Source of the DNA: Halobaculum sp. MBLA0147
GTDB lineage: Archaea; Halobacteriota; Halobacteria; Halobacteriales; Haloferacaceae
DNA length: 64,000 bases
Reading direction: 5' to 3'
Assembly (NCBI RefSeq): GCF_041361345.1
Contig: NZ_JBGKAD010000001.1
Span: 2,232,001 to 2,296,000 of the forward strand
The position numbers were made by a program, and so were the translations under genes. This document shows, one piece after another, positions 7,829 through 16,007 of the stretch (within the stretch, counting starts at the first letter, position 1; each line of letters begins with the position of its first letter). Below the pieces are notes generated by a model. The model did no database searches and had not been told where the DNA came from. It saw only the letters and a program-made list of their open reading frames with translations.

Positions 7829-9694
7829 TCACTCCGCGTCGGCGGCGACCGTCTCCTCGTCGTCGACCTCGGCCTCGGTGATCTCGTCGATCAGGTCGGC
7901 GGGCGGCTCCTCGCGGAGTTCGTTCTGCAAGACGACGCTGATCGGGAGCGTCGGCGCGCCGTCGATGAGGTTCTCCAGCATGACGAGTCGCTCGCGAGCA
8001 CGCGACATCCCGACGTAGAACACGCGCCGCTCGTTGTCGGTGAGGATGGGCACCGGGTCGGTCGTCTTCGTGAACTCGTCGACGCCGTCGACGTCGATCC
8101 CCTGCTGGGCGGCCTGGGCGGCCATCTGCTCGACGACCTTCTCCGTCAGGTCCGTCGTGACGAACACGTGGTCGGCCTCGCGACCCTTGGCGGAGTGGAT
8201 CGTCCCCAGCCGGACGCGGTCCGGCGCCATCCCGTCGTAGTCGCCCGCGAAGTACGCCTTCAGCGACTTCCGCTGGAAGGAGGTGATCTTCCGAGCCATG
8301 TCGCCCGCACTCGCCGGCCCCGGCATGAACGGGACGTAGTCCGTCACGTCCTCCGGCGACAGCGGGATCTCCGCGAGGTCGTCCTCCTCGCTCGTCTCCT
8401 CGACGTCGTCGAGGAAGTCGTACAGTTCCTCGCGGTCCGCGGTGCCGAACGCCGACTCCTGGAGGATGTCCGCCAGCCGCCGTGCCTCCAGCGCCGTCAA
8501 CGCCTCGTCGCGGTCCACCTTCTCGATGGCCCGCACGTAGTCCGTCAGCCGGTCGGTCCACATCCGCTGGTCCGTGAGACACGAGAACGGGATCCCCTCG
8601 GTGATGAACTGGTCGATGAACTGGAACATCTGGTACCGCGCCCGGAACAACACCATCACCGTCTCGTCGTCCGTCTCGCGGACGGTTCCACGGACGTTCC
8701 GCACCAGGTCGAGGATCGAGGGGGACTCCACCGCCTCCACGACGCCACCCTCCTTGCGGGGTTCGAGGTCCTTCTCGCGACGCTTCTCGATGTGACGCAC
8801 CTCCGTGTTCACCACGTCGAGGATCTTCGAGGGGAGCCGGTAGGAGTTCGGGAGCACCTCGTCGTCGTCGACGCGAGTGTCCAAGAGGAGGTCCGGGTCC
8901 GCACCCTGCCAGGCGTACACGACCTGGTCGTCGTCGCCGGCGATCAGACACTGCTCGACGTGCGGCCGCCACTCCTCGTACACCTCGTACTGGAGGGTCG
9001 TGATGTCCTGGAACTCGTCGATCACGAGGTAGTCGACGTTCGGCACGAGCGAGCGCTGGTGGACCCGCTCCAGCATGTCGGCGAACCCGACCACGTCGTG
9101 TTCGCCCTTGTAGTTGCGCCACCCGCGGATCGCCTCGGGGACGCTCACGCGGTCGTCGTCGGAGGGCCACGTCGGCGTGTACTTGTTCCCCTCCTGGGCG
9201 TTGGGGTCGATGTCCGGCGGGAGCCGGACCTCCTCTTCGTCCCACTGGAACGGGACATCGTACCAGTCGGCCACGTCGCGGTCGGTCCGCTGGAGCCACT
9301 GGGAGGTGGCGATGATCTTGTTGCCGAGCGTGGTCGAGCGGGCCGTCCGTCGCCCCGCGCCGGAGTACTCGTCTTCGAACTCCAGGCCGTACTCGTCGCA
9401 GAACTCCTCCTTCTCGTCTTCTCCCACCACGTCGCCACGGGAGAGATCGAGGAGTTCGTACGCCTTCGCGTGCATCGTACAGACGTTACCCTGGAGGTGC
9501 CGCGGCGTCGTGTCGAGCCGCTCGGCGAGGCGCTCGCGCACCTCGGCGGCCGCCGCCCGCGTGTACGAGACGACGAGGACGTCTCGAACCTCCACGCCGT
9601 CCTGCTCGAGGAGACCCTCGACCCGGTCCAGCAGCGCGGTCGTCTTCCCGCTGCCGGGGCCGCCGAACAGGCGCGTCACTGTTGGGTCGCTCAT
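7829..9694 (-). CDS. UvrD/Rep-like superfamily I DNA helicase
   Basis: The 621-residue protein carries the SF1A helicase motifs in order: Walker A GGPGSGKTT (about 10-18), motif Ia VVSYTRAAAAEVRERL, motif II VIDEFQDIT, motif III GDDDQVVYAWQGA, motif V VRLGTIHSAKGREADHVFV and motif VI FYVGMSRARERL. This fits ATP-dependent 3'-5' helicases used in repair and replication restart. Members of this haloarchaeal group are shorter than bacterial UvrD. The ATG at 9694 is chosen because MSDPTVTRLFGGPGSGKT is the natural beginning. A longer open frame extends to 11467, but it crosses a tandem repeat and the antisense of the M20 gene and is not credible as coding. Confidence 0.92.
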   Translation of the reverse strand: MSDPTVTRLFGGPGSGKTTALLDRVEGLLEQDGVEVRDVLVVSYTRAAAAEVRERLAERLDTTPRHLQGNVCTMHAKAYELLDLSRGDVVGEDEKEEFCDEYGLEFEDEYSGAGRRTARSTTLGNKIIATSQWLQRTDRDVADWYDVPFQWDEEEVRLPPDIDPNAQEGNKYTPTWPSDDDRVSVPEAIRGWRNYKGEHDVVGFADMLERVHQRSLVPNVDYLVIDEFQDITTLQYEVYEEWRPHVEQCLIAGDDDQVVYAWQGADPDLLLDTRVDDDEVLPNSYRLPSKILDVVNTEVRHIEKRREKDLEPRKEGGVVEAVESPSILDLVRNVRGTVRETDDETVMVLFRARYQMFQFIDQFITEGIPFSCLTDQRMWTDRLTDYVRAIEKVDRDEALTALEARRLADILQESAFGTADREELYDFLDDVEETSEEDDLAEIPLSPEDVTDYVPFMPGPASAGDMARKITSFQRKSLKAYFAGDYDGMAPDRVRLGTIHSAKGREADHVFVTTDLTEKVVEQMAAQAAQQGIDVDGVDEFTKTTDPVPILTDNERRVFYVGMSRARERLVMLENLIDGAPTLPISVVLQNELREEPPADLIDEITEAEVDDEETVAADAE

Positions 9695-10010
9695 CAGAGG
9701 CACACACGGCACGGTGGAACATAAGCCCCGTGGCTCAGTCGGACCCTCACCCCAGTGAAACGTCCGTTCAGTGGTGGCTGAGAAGCGGCCGATTTCGGCC
9801 GTTGAGTGGTCTCTACGCCGCACTCTCGGCAGTGTCGACCGTGACAACCGAGTGGTCACGCCGCACGAGTCGAGAGTCGTGGTCGACGAGCCCACGAACG
9901 GGTCGTCGTCCCGCGGTCTCGCGCGGTCCGTCACCCATCGACGGGTCGGCGTGACCACCGACCGAACGCCGTCGGGGCCCGTGTACACCGGATCACACCT
10001 CGGTGTCCCC
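9695..10010. other. Intergenic region without a recognisable gene
   Basis: This stretch lies between the divergent helicase and M20 peptidase genes, upstream of a 38-bp tandem array. Short open frames here lack codon bias, known motifs or convincing starts. I see no tRNA, hairpin-plus-T terminator or IS end in it. Confidence 0.5.
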
Positions 10011-10220
10011 CCGGCGAGACACACACCGGACCAGACCGTGACACCCTCCCGGCGAGACACACACCGGACCAGACCGTGACACCCTCCCGGCGAGACACAC
10101 ACCGGACCAGACCCCGACGTCCTCCCGGCGGGACACACACCGGAACAGACCGTGACACCCTCCCGGCGAGACACACACCGGACCACACCCCGACGTCCTC
10201 CCGGCGGGACACACGCACCG
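10011..10220. repeat. 38-bp tandem repeat (about 5.5 copies) upstream of the M20 peptidase gene
   Basis: The block GGCGAGACACACACCGGACC recurs at 10013, 10051, 10089, 10127, 10165 and 10203, an exact 38-bp period. The second half of the unit alternates between a GTGACACCCTCCC and a CCCGACGTCCTCCC version. The period is not a multiple of three, so the array is not coding. It ends some 20 bp before the probable promoter (GATTAG, about 10238) of the M20 gene. No unique spacers separate the copies, so it is not a CRISPR. Confidence 0.92.
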
Positions 10221-10267
10221 CGGCGAGACACCCCACCGATTAGTCCCACCCGGTCGTACGGCGGGGT

Positions 10268-11545
10268 GTGACACAGCTCCGCACCGAGGCCGATCGCCGT
10301 GCGTTCGTGGAGTCGTCGTGTCGGTTCGACTCCGTGACCGGCGCGGAGGCACCCCACCAGGAGTGGTTCCGCGACCGCCTCGCCGACTTCGGCTTCGAGA
10401 CGTACACGTGGACCGGCGACGCCGAGCGGTTGGCCGACCACCCGTCGTTCCCGGACGACCCGGCCGAGATCGACACCGCGGACCGCCCGAGTGTCGGCGG
10501 CGTCCTGTCGTTCGGCGATCCCGACGCCGGCCCGACGCTCGTGTTGAACGGCCACTGTGACGTGGTGCCGGTCGACCGCGAGTCGTGGTCGTCGCCCCCG
10601 TTCGAGCCGACGTGGGACGAGGCGGGCGAGCGACTCACCTGCCGCGGCGCCGCGGACATGAAGGCCGGGCTCGGGGCGTGTGTCGCCGCCGCGCTCGCGC
10701 TCCGCGAGCGGGTCGACCGTGGTGAGACCGAGTCGATCGACGGCCGCGTGGTCGTCGAGTCGGTGGTCGACGAGGAGGCCGGCGGGATCGGGGCGGCGAC
10801 GGCGGCGCTGTCGAACCCGTACCCGTTCGAGCGGGACGCGGTCGTCGTCGCGGAGCCGACGGAGCTGCGCCCCGTGACCGCCACGGAGGGGAGTCTGATG
10901 AAACGGCTCCGCCTCCGCGGGCGGTCGGCACACGCCGCGACGCGGTGGCGTGGTGAGTCGGTCCTCCCACACTTCCGGGCTATCCACGAGGCCGTCGAGG
11001 CGTTCGGCGCCGAACGCGCCGAGACGGTGACCCACCCGCTGTACGAGCGGTTCGACGACCCGTGGCCGGTGAACGTCGGCCACGTCGAGGCGGGGTCGTG
11101 GGCCTCCAGCGTGCCGGCGACGCTCACCGCGGAGTTCCGGATCGGTGTCGCACCGGGCGAGTCCGTCGCCGCCGTCGAGGCCGCCGTCGACGAGCGCGTC
11201 GCCGCCGTCGCGGCAGAGCGGCCGTGGCTCGCCGACCACCCGCCGACGTTCGAACGGTTCTCCGTCCAGTTCGAACCCGCCGAGACGGACCCCGACGCGC
11301 CGGTCGTCCGCCACCTCCGAGACGCGATGGGGACCGTCGGACTCGAAGACACCGAGCCCGTCGGGGCGACGTACGGTGCCGACTCGCGCCACTACGTCGC
11401 GGCCGGCATCCCGGCCGTCTGCTTCGGCCCCGGGAGCATCGAGCAGGCGCACTTCCCCGACGAACACGTGGCGTGGCGCGAGGTCGAGACCGCGCGGGCG
11501 GTGCTCGTCGAGACGGCGGCCCGGTTCCTCGTGGACGGTGGGTGA
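10268..11545 (+). CDS. M20 family metallopeptidase (ArgE/DapE/carboxypeptidase G2 type)
   Basis: The 425-residue protein has the M20 signature: NGHCDVVP with the first metal His, CRGAADMKAG with the bridging Asp, VDEEAGG with the catalytic and metal Glu, and a late metal His near EQAHFPDEHV. A dimerisation domain spans about 195-310. The enzyme is a cytoplasmic zinc amidohydrolase that could remove acyl groups from amino acids or cleave dipeptides; substrate cannot be assigned. The GTG start at 10268 has a GATTAG box about 27 nt upstream. It is unrelated in detail to the M20D protein at 15996-17294. Confidence 0.88.
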   Translation: MTQLRTEADRRAFVESSCRFDSVTGAEAPHQEWFRDRLADFGFETYTWTGDAERLADHPSFPDDPAEIDTADRPSVGGVLSFGDPDAGPTLVLNGHCDVVPVDRESWSSPPFEPTWDEAGERLTCRGAADMKAGLGACVAAALALRERVDRGETESIDGRVVVESVVDEEAGGIGAATAALSNPYPFERDAVVVAEPTELRPVTATEGSLMKRLRLRGRSAHAATRWRGESVLPHFRAIHEAVEAFGAERAETVTHPLYERFDDPWPVNVGHVEAGSWASSVPATLTAEFRIGVAPGESVAAVEAAVDERVAAVAAERPWLADHPPTFERFSVQFEPAETDPDAPVVRHLRDAMGTVGLEDTEPVGATYGADSRHYVAAGIPAVCFGPGSIEQAHFPDEHVAWREVETARAVLVETAARFLVDGG

Positions 11546-11676
11546 CGGCTCGGCGTCTCGCGGTCGGTCTCGTGCGTTCGGACCGCGGCGTCGTCTCGGT
11601 GTGTCCGTTCTCTAGTCGTTCCGACGACCAGAAACGGAACCAAAGACACTCGTGGGTACCGCCCGAGGGGCCACCT

Positions 11677-12186
11677 ATGGAGCACGTCTCCGTCGACAGT
11701 GTCGAGTCGTCACCGGTCGGAACCGACGCGGACAGACGCCCACTCACCGAACCGCTCGGGACGACGGATCTGGCGATCAACCACTACAGTCTCGACGCGG
11801 GCGAGCGACTGAGCAACGGCGTCCACGCCCACGCCGACCAGGAGGAGGTGTTCGTCGTCACCGAGGGTGAGGTGGTGTTCACCACACCCGAGGAGACGGT
11901 GACGGTCGCGGCCGGGGAGGCGATCAGGTTCGCACCCGGCGAGTTCCAGTCCGGCGGCGCACCCGACGACGCGTCGGCGACGGTCCTCGCGCTGGGCGCA
12001 CCCCGCGACAGCGAAGACGTGCGGGTCCCGTTCGCGTGTCCCGCCTGCTCGGCGGAGGCGGTCCGGATCACCGGTCCCGCAGACGACGCCGAGGGCGAGG
12101 ACGCGTTCACCTTCGTCTGTCCGGAGTGTGACGAGGAGGGGACCGTCGACCCGCAGGACAACGAGATGGGTACCGTCGGGCCGTAG
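11677..12186 (+). CDS. Cupin-domain protein with C-terminal zinc ribbon
   Basis: This 169-residue protein combines a cupin beta-barrel (about 25-110; GVHAHADQEEVFVVTEGEV is the first cupin motif with two His and a Glu) with a C-terminal segment holding two CxxC pairs (ACPACSAEAV and VCPECDEEG), a likely zinc ribbon. Cupins bind small ligands or metals; the ribbon may stabilise the protein or bind nucleic acid. The ATG at 11677 is the first start that yields the full cupin. No operon partner is obvious; the nearest genes are over 100 nt away. The function is not known. Confidence 0.8.
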   Translation: MEHVSVDSVESSPVGTDADRRPLTEPLGTTDLAINHYSLDAGERLSNGVHAHADQEEVFVVTEGEVVFTTPEETVTVAAGEAIRFAPGEFQSGGAPDDASATVLALGAPRDSEDVRVPFACPACSAEAVRITGPADDAEGEDAFTFVCPECDEEGTVDPQDNEMGTVGP

Positions 12187-12327
12187 AGCGACGAGCCGGA
12201 AGCGACCGTCGTCGGACGGTCCCCCGAGCACCCGCCCACCCTCCGATCCGACGTGTACTCGCGTCTCGGTACCGATTCGGGGCGACGAGAGGGAACACTG
12301 AAGAGCGACCCGGCGGTACGCCGGCAC

Positions 12328-13167
12328 GTGATTCCACCCATCGCCAGCCGGTTCGTCGCCGGGGAGGAGCCGGCGACGGCGTTCGAACACACGCGCCAGA
12401 CGAACGCGGACGACGTCGGCGTGATCCTCAACCTCTTAGGTGAACACTACCACGAACGCGCGCCGGCCGACGCGGACGCGGCGGCCTACGAGTCGTTGAT
12501 CGCGGACCTGGGGAAGACGGAGCTCGACGGCTGCGTCTCCGTGAAACCCTCCCAGCTCGGGATCGACGTGGGTCCGGACGTGTTCGCCGAGAACTACCGG
12601 CGCGTCGTGGCCGCCGGTGCCGAACACGACGTGTTCGTCTGGTGTGACATGGAGGACGCGACGACGACGGACACCACGCTGGAGGCGTTCACGGAGGTGG
12701 CCGCGGAGTACCCCTGGCAGGTGGGGCTGTGCGTGCAGGCGAACCTCCGGCGGACACGGGCGGACCTCGAGGCGTTGCTCGACGTGCCGGGGAAGCTCCG
12801 TCTCGTGAAGGGTGCCTACGACGAGGACGAGGAGATCGCCTACACGGAGAAGACGGCCGTCGACGAGGCGTACCGCGAGGGACTGCGGCTCCTGTTCGAC
12901 GCGCGGGACCGCGGGATCGCGGTCGGGAGCCACGACCCCGAGATGATCGCGCTGGCCGCCGAACTCCACGAGCGACACGGCGGCGACTACGAGGTCCAGA
13001 TGTTGATGGGCGTCCGCGAGGAGGCCCAACGACGCCTCGCGAGCGAGGGCGTCGAGGTGTGGCAGTACGCGCCGTACGGCGACAAGTGGCTGTCGTACTT
13101 CTACCGGCGAGTGCGCGAGCGGAAGGAGAACCTCGCGTTCGCGGCGCGTGCGGTGCTGGGCGTCTGA
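12328..13167 (+). CDS. Proline dehydrogenase family protein
   Basis: The 279-residue protein matches the FAD-binding TIM barrel of proline dehydrogenase, which oxidises proline to pyrroline-5-carboxylate. Visible family motifs are SVKPSQLG (beta-strand with Lys), VWCDMED, QANLRRT, RLVKGAYDE, GSHDPE, QMLMGVREE, and the C-terminal YAPYGDKWLSYFYRRVRERK, which holds the paired arginines that bind the proline carboxylate. The GTG at 12328 (VIPPIASRFVAGE) is preferred because homologues begin at this point; an in-frame ATG 25 codons upstream would add an unrelated extension. It stands alone; the P5C dehydrogenase partner is not adjacent. Confidence 0.88.
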   Translation: MIPPIASRFVAGEEPATAFEHTRQTNADDVGVILNLLGEHYHERAPADADAAAYESLIADLGKTELDGCVSVKPSQLGIDVGPDVFAENYRRVVAAGAEHDVFVWCDMEDATTTDTTLEAFTEVAAEYPWQVGLCVQANLRRTRADLEALLDVPGKLRLVKGAYDEDEEIAYTEKTAVDEAYREGLRLLFDARDRGIAVGSHDPEMIALAAELHERHGGDYEVQMLMGVREEAQRRLASEGVEVWQYAPYGDKWLSYFYRRVRERKENLAFAARAVLGV

Positions 13168-13290
13168 CGGTGTCTGGGCCTCCGACGGCGTCTGGGCGCG
13201 TGACGAGCACACGAGGCGACACGGGGTCGTCGCCCGGTTCGGATGTGGAAGGCTGATTACGGGTGCCGTCCAACGACCTCACAGTAACCG

Positions 13291-14013
13291 ATGACGACGT
13301 GGAAACGAGACTTCGCCAGTGGGTTGGTCGTGATCACGCCGCTGCTGGTGATCGTGTTCGTCATCGGGTGGGTGTACACCCGGCTGAGTCAGCTGGGTGT
13401 CCCGAAGATCGAGAACGCGAGACAGTTCCTCCCGTGGTGGTTCCCGCCGGAACTGTTGCAGGTGACGGTCGCGTTGACCGTGTTCGTGCTGTTGGTGTTC
13501 TCGGCGGGCTACCTGATGCGGACCACCGCCGGCCGGGTCGTCGAGGACGTGATCGACGGGGTGATCAACCGTGTGCCGGGGTTGCGGGTCGTGTACAACG
13601 CCTCGAAGTTGGCCGTCGAGACGGCGCTCACCGGGACGGAGGACCTCCAGGCGCCGGTGAAGGTCGAACCCTGGCCGGGGATGCGGATGACGGCGTTCAA
13701 GACGGGGAAGACGACGCCGGACGGCCGCGAGACGATCTTCCTGCCCACTGCACCGAACATCACCACCGGGTTCGTCATCGAGGTCGACCCGGAGGACATC
13801 ACCGAGACGGACGAGCGCGTCGAGGAGGCGTTGACCCGTATCCTCTCGGCCGGGTTCGGCGAACAGGAACAGGGGGTGCCCATCGACGTGACGGACGCCA
13901 CCGACGGCGACGACGGCGGGGCGACCCGCGTCGACGTGGACGCGACGCCCGGCGGCGAGTCGGCGGAGACGGACGGGGACGGCGGTCGGGGAGCGGAGAC
14001 CGGCGACGACTGA
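13291..14013 (+). CDS. DUF502 family membrane protein
   Basis: The 240-residue protein has two N-terminal transmembrane helices (about 9-30 and 53-75) followed by the DUF502 cytoplasmic or external domain with RVPGLRVVYNASKLAVE and FLPTAPNITTGFVIEV motifs. The C-terminal 40 residues are an acidic Asp/Gly/Thr-rich tail not expected in the core family. The ATG at 13291 begins MTTWKRDFASGLVVITPLL, the standard family opening. The function of DUF502 proteins is unknown; a membrane role is all that can be said. Confidence 0.88.
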   Translation: MTTWKRDFASGLVVITPLLVIVFVIGWVYTRLSQLGVPKIENARQFLPWWFPPELLQVTVALTVFVLLVFSAGYLMRTTAGRVVEDVIDGVINRVPGLRVVYNASKLAVETALTGTEDLQAPVKVEPWPGMRMTAFKTGKTTPDGRETIFLPTAPNITTGFVIEVDPEDITETDERVEEALTRILSAGFGEQEQGVPIDVTDATDGDDGGATRVDVDATPGGESAETDGDGGRGAETGDD

Positions 14014-14146
14014 GGCGGACGCCGCGGCGCGCCCGTCTCGTTCGTGTGTCGCCTGGTCTGCGTGTCGCCTCGTTCGGGCGTCACCTCGTTCGCGTGCCGT
14101 GGCACCGACCGAACGGGTCAAGTCGACGGGGAGTCACTCGCGAGAC

Positions 14147-14608
14147 GTGACAGACACGGACGAGGCGGTCCCGCTCGACGAGGAGCACGAGGAACTGCTG
14201 GCGGCGTTCGTCGAGTCCCACGGGTTCCTCTCGTGGCTGGACCTCCGGGTCGAGGAGCTGGAGCGCGGGCGGATCGTCATGTCGGTGCCGTACGACGAGA
14301 AGCTGGTCAACCCCGGGTCCGAAGTCGGCTCGATTCACGGCGGCGTCGCCGCCTCGCTGATCGACACCGCGTCGGGGTTCGCCCTGCGGTCGACGTTCGA
14401 CGACCCGACCACCGGCTCGCTGGCGACGACGGACCTCAACGTGACCTACCTCCGCCCGGCGACGGACGACCTCCGCGTCGAGGCGGAGGTGTTGCGTGCC
14501 GGCGAGTCGATGGGGTTCACGGACACGCTCGTCACCAGCGTCGCCCCCGACGGCGAGACGAAGGACGTCGCAGTCGGGCGCACGTCGTACCGCCTGTTCA
14601 GAGAGTAG
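14147..14608 (+). CDS. Hotdog-fold thioesterase (PaaI family)
   Basis: The 153-residue protein has a single hotdog domain. The PaaI signature GSIHGGVAASLIDTASGFAL (about 63-82) supplies the helix, and TTDLNVTYLRPA the following strand. Such proteins hydrolyse acyl-CoA thioesters, often aromatic or hydroxylated ones. The GTG at 14147 gives VTDTDEAVPL; a more upstream ATG adds 16 basic residues that do not look coding. The last codons and TAG are duplicated: an 18-bp block at 14594-14611 is repeated at 14612-14629. Confidence 0.82.
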   Translation: MTDTDEAVPLDEEHEELLAAFVESHGFLSWLDLRVEELERGRIVMSVPYDEKLVNPGSEVGSIHGGVAASLIDTASGFALRSTFDDPTTGSLATTDLNVTYLRPATDDLRVEAEVLRAGESMGFTDTLVTSVAPDGETKDVAVGRTSYRLFRE

Positions 14609-14718
14609 TCGCTGTTCAGAGAGTAGTCGCGGCTGCCGCGGGTACGTCGTCCCGCGAGCGTCCGGGGCGTCGTCTCACGACCCCCGGCGCACCGCGCGTC
14701 TCGCCACTTCGACCGGAC

Positions 14719-14964
14719 TCACGACTCCTCGTCGTCGTCCGTCGAGACCACGCCGCCGACGGCGCGTTCCGCCACCGCACCCGGCACGTCGCTCGGTGTC
14801 GTCAGCTTCTGCGGGAGCAACACCATCAGGACCGCCAGTACGAGGAACCCGCCGCCGACGACGGCGTCGCCACCGAGCGCTCGCTCGATCCCGTAGCCGG
14901 CCACCGGGAGCGCGAAGATCAACATCCCCACCGTCCCGAGCATGTCCAGGATTCCGAGACGCAC
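14719..14964 (-). CDS. Small two-helix membrane protein
   Basis: This is an 81-residue protein with two predicted transmembrane helices (about 9-25, LGTVGMLIFALPVAGYG; and 34-52, VVGGGFLVLAVLMVLLPQ) and an acidic C-terminal tail ending DDDEES. The GTG at 14964 (VRLGILDML) resembles the start of a conserved small haloarchaeal membrane family (DUF7533, from memory). An internal ATG at 14943 is an alternative. Its function is unknown. It is convergent with the thioesterase gene. Confidence 0.65.
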   Translation of the reverse strand: MRLGILDMLGTVGMLIFALPVAGYGIERALGGDAVVGGGFLVLAVLMVLLPQKLTTPSDVPGAVAERAVGGVVSTDDDEES

Positions 14965-15160
14965 ACGACGCCGTCGGTGCGCCGCGGAGGAAAGCGTTCC
15001 CACTCTCCGTCCGTCCCGAGTGGCTCCCGACCACGCCGTCCGTCTGCCCCACCGGTTCCGCACCGTCGAGGACGCCGGACTCCCGTGTCACCGACGCGGC
15101 GGTCGATTTCCCACGTCACGGAAACGATACGCTTTCCGTAACCGAGATCCAACCACGTGT

Positions 15161-15916
15161 GTGTTCACCGGAATCGTCGAGACGACGGGTGAGGTGGTCG
15201 CACGCGAGACGACGAGCGAGGGGTTGCGACTCCGCGTCGCGGCGGACGGGTTGGACGACCTCCACCACGGGCAGTCGATCGCCGTCAGCGGCGTCTGTCT
15301 CACGGTCGAGTCGTTCGGCGTCGTCGACCCCGACGACACGGGCCGGGTCGCGGGTGAGAGTGACGACTCGACGGCGTCGGCGGAGACGGACGACAGTATC
15401 GGCGAGGCGGACGAGGGTGTCGTCGAGACGGACGGCGGCGTCGTCGAACGCGACGAGTCGGCGACCGACCGCCACTGGTTCGAGGTGTTCCTCGCGGCGG
15501 AGACGGTCGCGAAGACGTACCTCGACGACCTCCGCGTCGGGGACGTGGTCAACGTCGAGCGCGCGCTCCCGGCGGACGGCCGCTTCGACGGGCACCTCGT
15601 GCAGGGCCACGTCGACACGACCGCCGAGATCACCGGGATCGACCGCGTCGGCGAGGACTGGCGGTTCGCGTTCTCGCTCCCCGAGGGGTTCGGCCAGTAC
15701 GTCGTCGGGAAAGGGTCGGTCGCACTCGACGGCATCTCGCTGACGGTCGCCGAACGCGACGCGGAGACGTTCGAGGTCGCCATCGTCCCCACGACCTACG
15801 AGGTCACCAACCTCTCGGAGAAGTCCGTCGGCGACCCCGTCCACCTGGAGGTCGACGTGGTCGCGAAGTACGTCGAGTCGATGCTCGACGGCTACGTCGA
15901 CGCACTCGCCGAGTGA
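15161..15916 (+). CDS. ribE: Riboflavin synthase, alpha-chain type, with a long acidic insertion
   Basis: Riboflavin synthase dismutates two 6,7-dimethyl-8-ribityllumazine molecules to riboflavin. The protein has 251 residues and two lumazine-binding barrels, each with its hallmarks: VFTGIVETTG start, SVSGVCLTV-type motif (41-49), HLVQGHVDTTAEI and GSVALDGISLTVAE. The GTG at 15161 is directly followed by FTGIVE, the conserved N-terminus. Residues about 54-104 of the first barrel are an acidic Asp/Glu/Ser/Thr-rich segment where usual enzymes have only a short loop before the HWFEVFLAAET strand. The enzyme is therefore about 45 residues longer than standard. The barrels are intact, so activity is expected. 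Confidence 0.9.
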   Translation: MFTGIVETTGEVVARETTSEGLRLRVAADGLDDLHHGQSIAVSGVCLTVESFGVVDPDDTGRVAGESDDSTASAETDDSIGEADEGVVETDGGVVERDESATDRHWFEVFLAAETVAKTYLDDLRVGDVVNVERALPADGRFDGHLVQGHVDTTAEITGIDRVGEDWRFAFSLPEGFGQYVVGKGSVALDGISLTVAERDAETFEVAIVPTTYEVTNLSEKSVGDPVHLEVDVVAKYVESMLDGYVDALAE

Positions 15917-15951
15917 GCGGCGGGCGTCACCGTAGTGTCCGAAACGACTGT

Positions 15952-16007
15952 CACGCGTCGCCTCGGTTCTCGAAGCACGACCGGCACGCGTCGCCTCAGT
16001 TCTCGAA
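15952..16007. repeat. 33-bp tandem duplication covering the 3' end of the M20D gene
   Basis: The 23-bp block starting CACGCGTCGCCTCGGTTCTC at 15952 recurs at 15985 with one mismatch. The second copy contains the stop codon of the leftward amidohydrolase gene (complement of 15996-15998), so the duplication copies the gene's end into the intergenic space. Confidence 0.8.

Noticed and set aside
9682-10079. Small plus-strand genes in the gap before the M20 gene
   Set aside because: The frames overlap the helicase start or the tandem array, have Arg/Ser-rich translations and no promoter.
10011-10220. Possible CRISPR array
   Set aside because: The copies are directly tandem without unique spacers, and no cas genes are present. 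The same holds for the arrays at 17331, 40935, 41220 and 62181.
9695-11467. Continuous minus-strand frame extending the helicase by 591 codons
   Set aside because: It crosses the 38-bp tandem array and runs antisense through the M20 peptidase. The helicase start MSDPTVTRLFGGPGSGKT at 9694 is natural.
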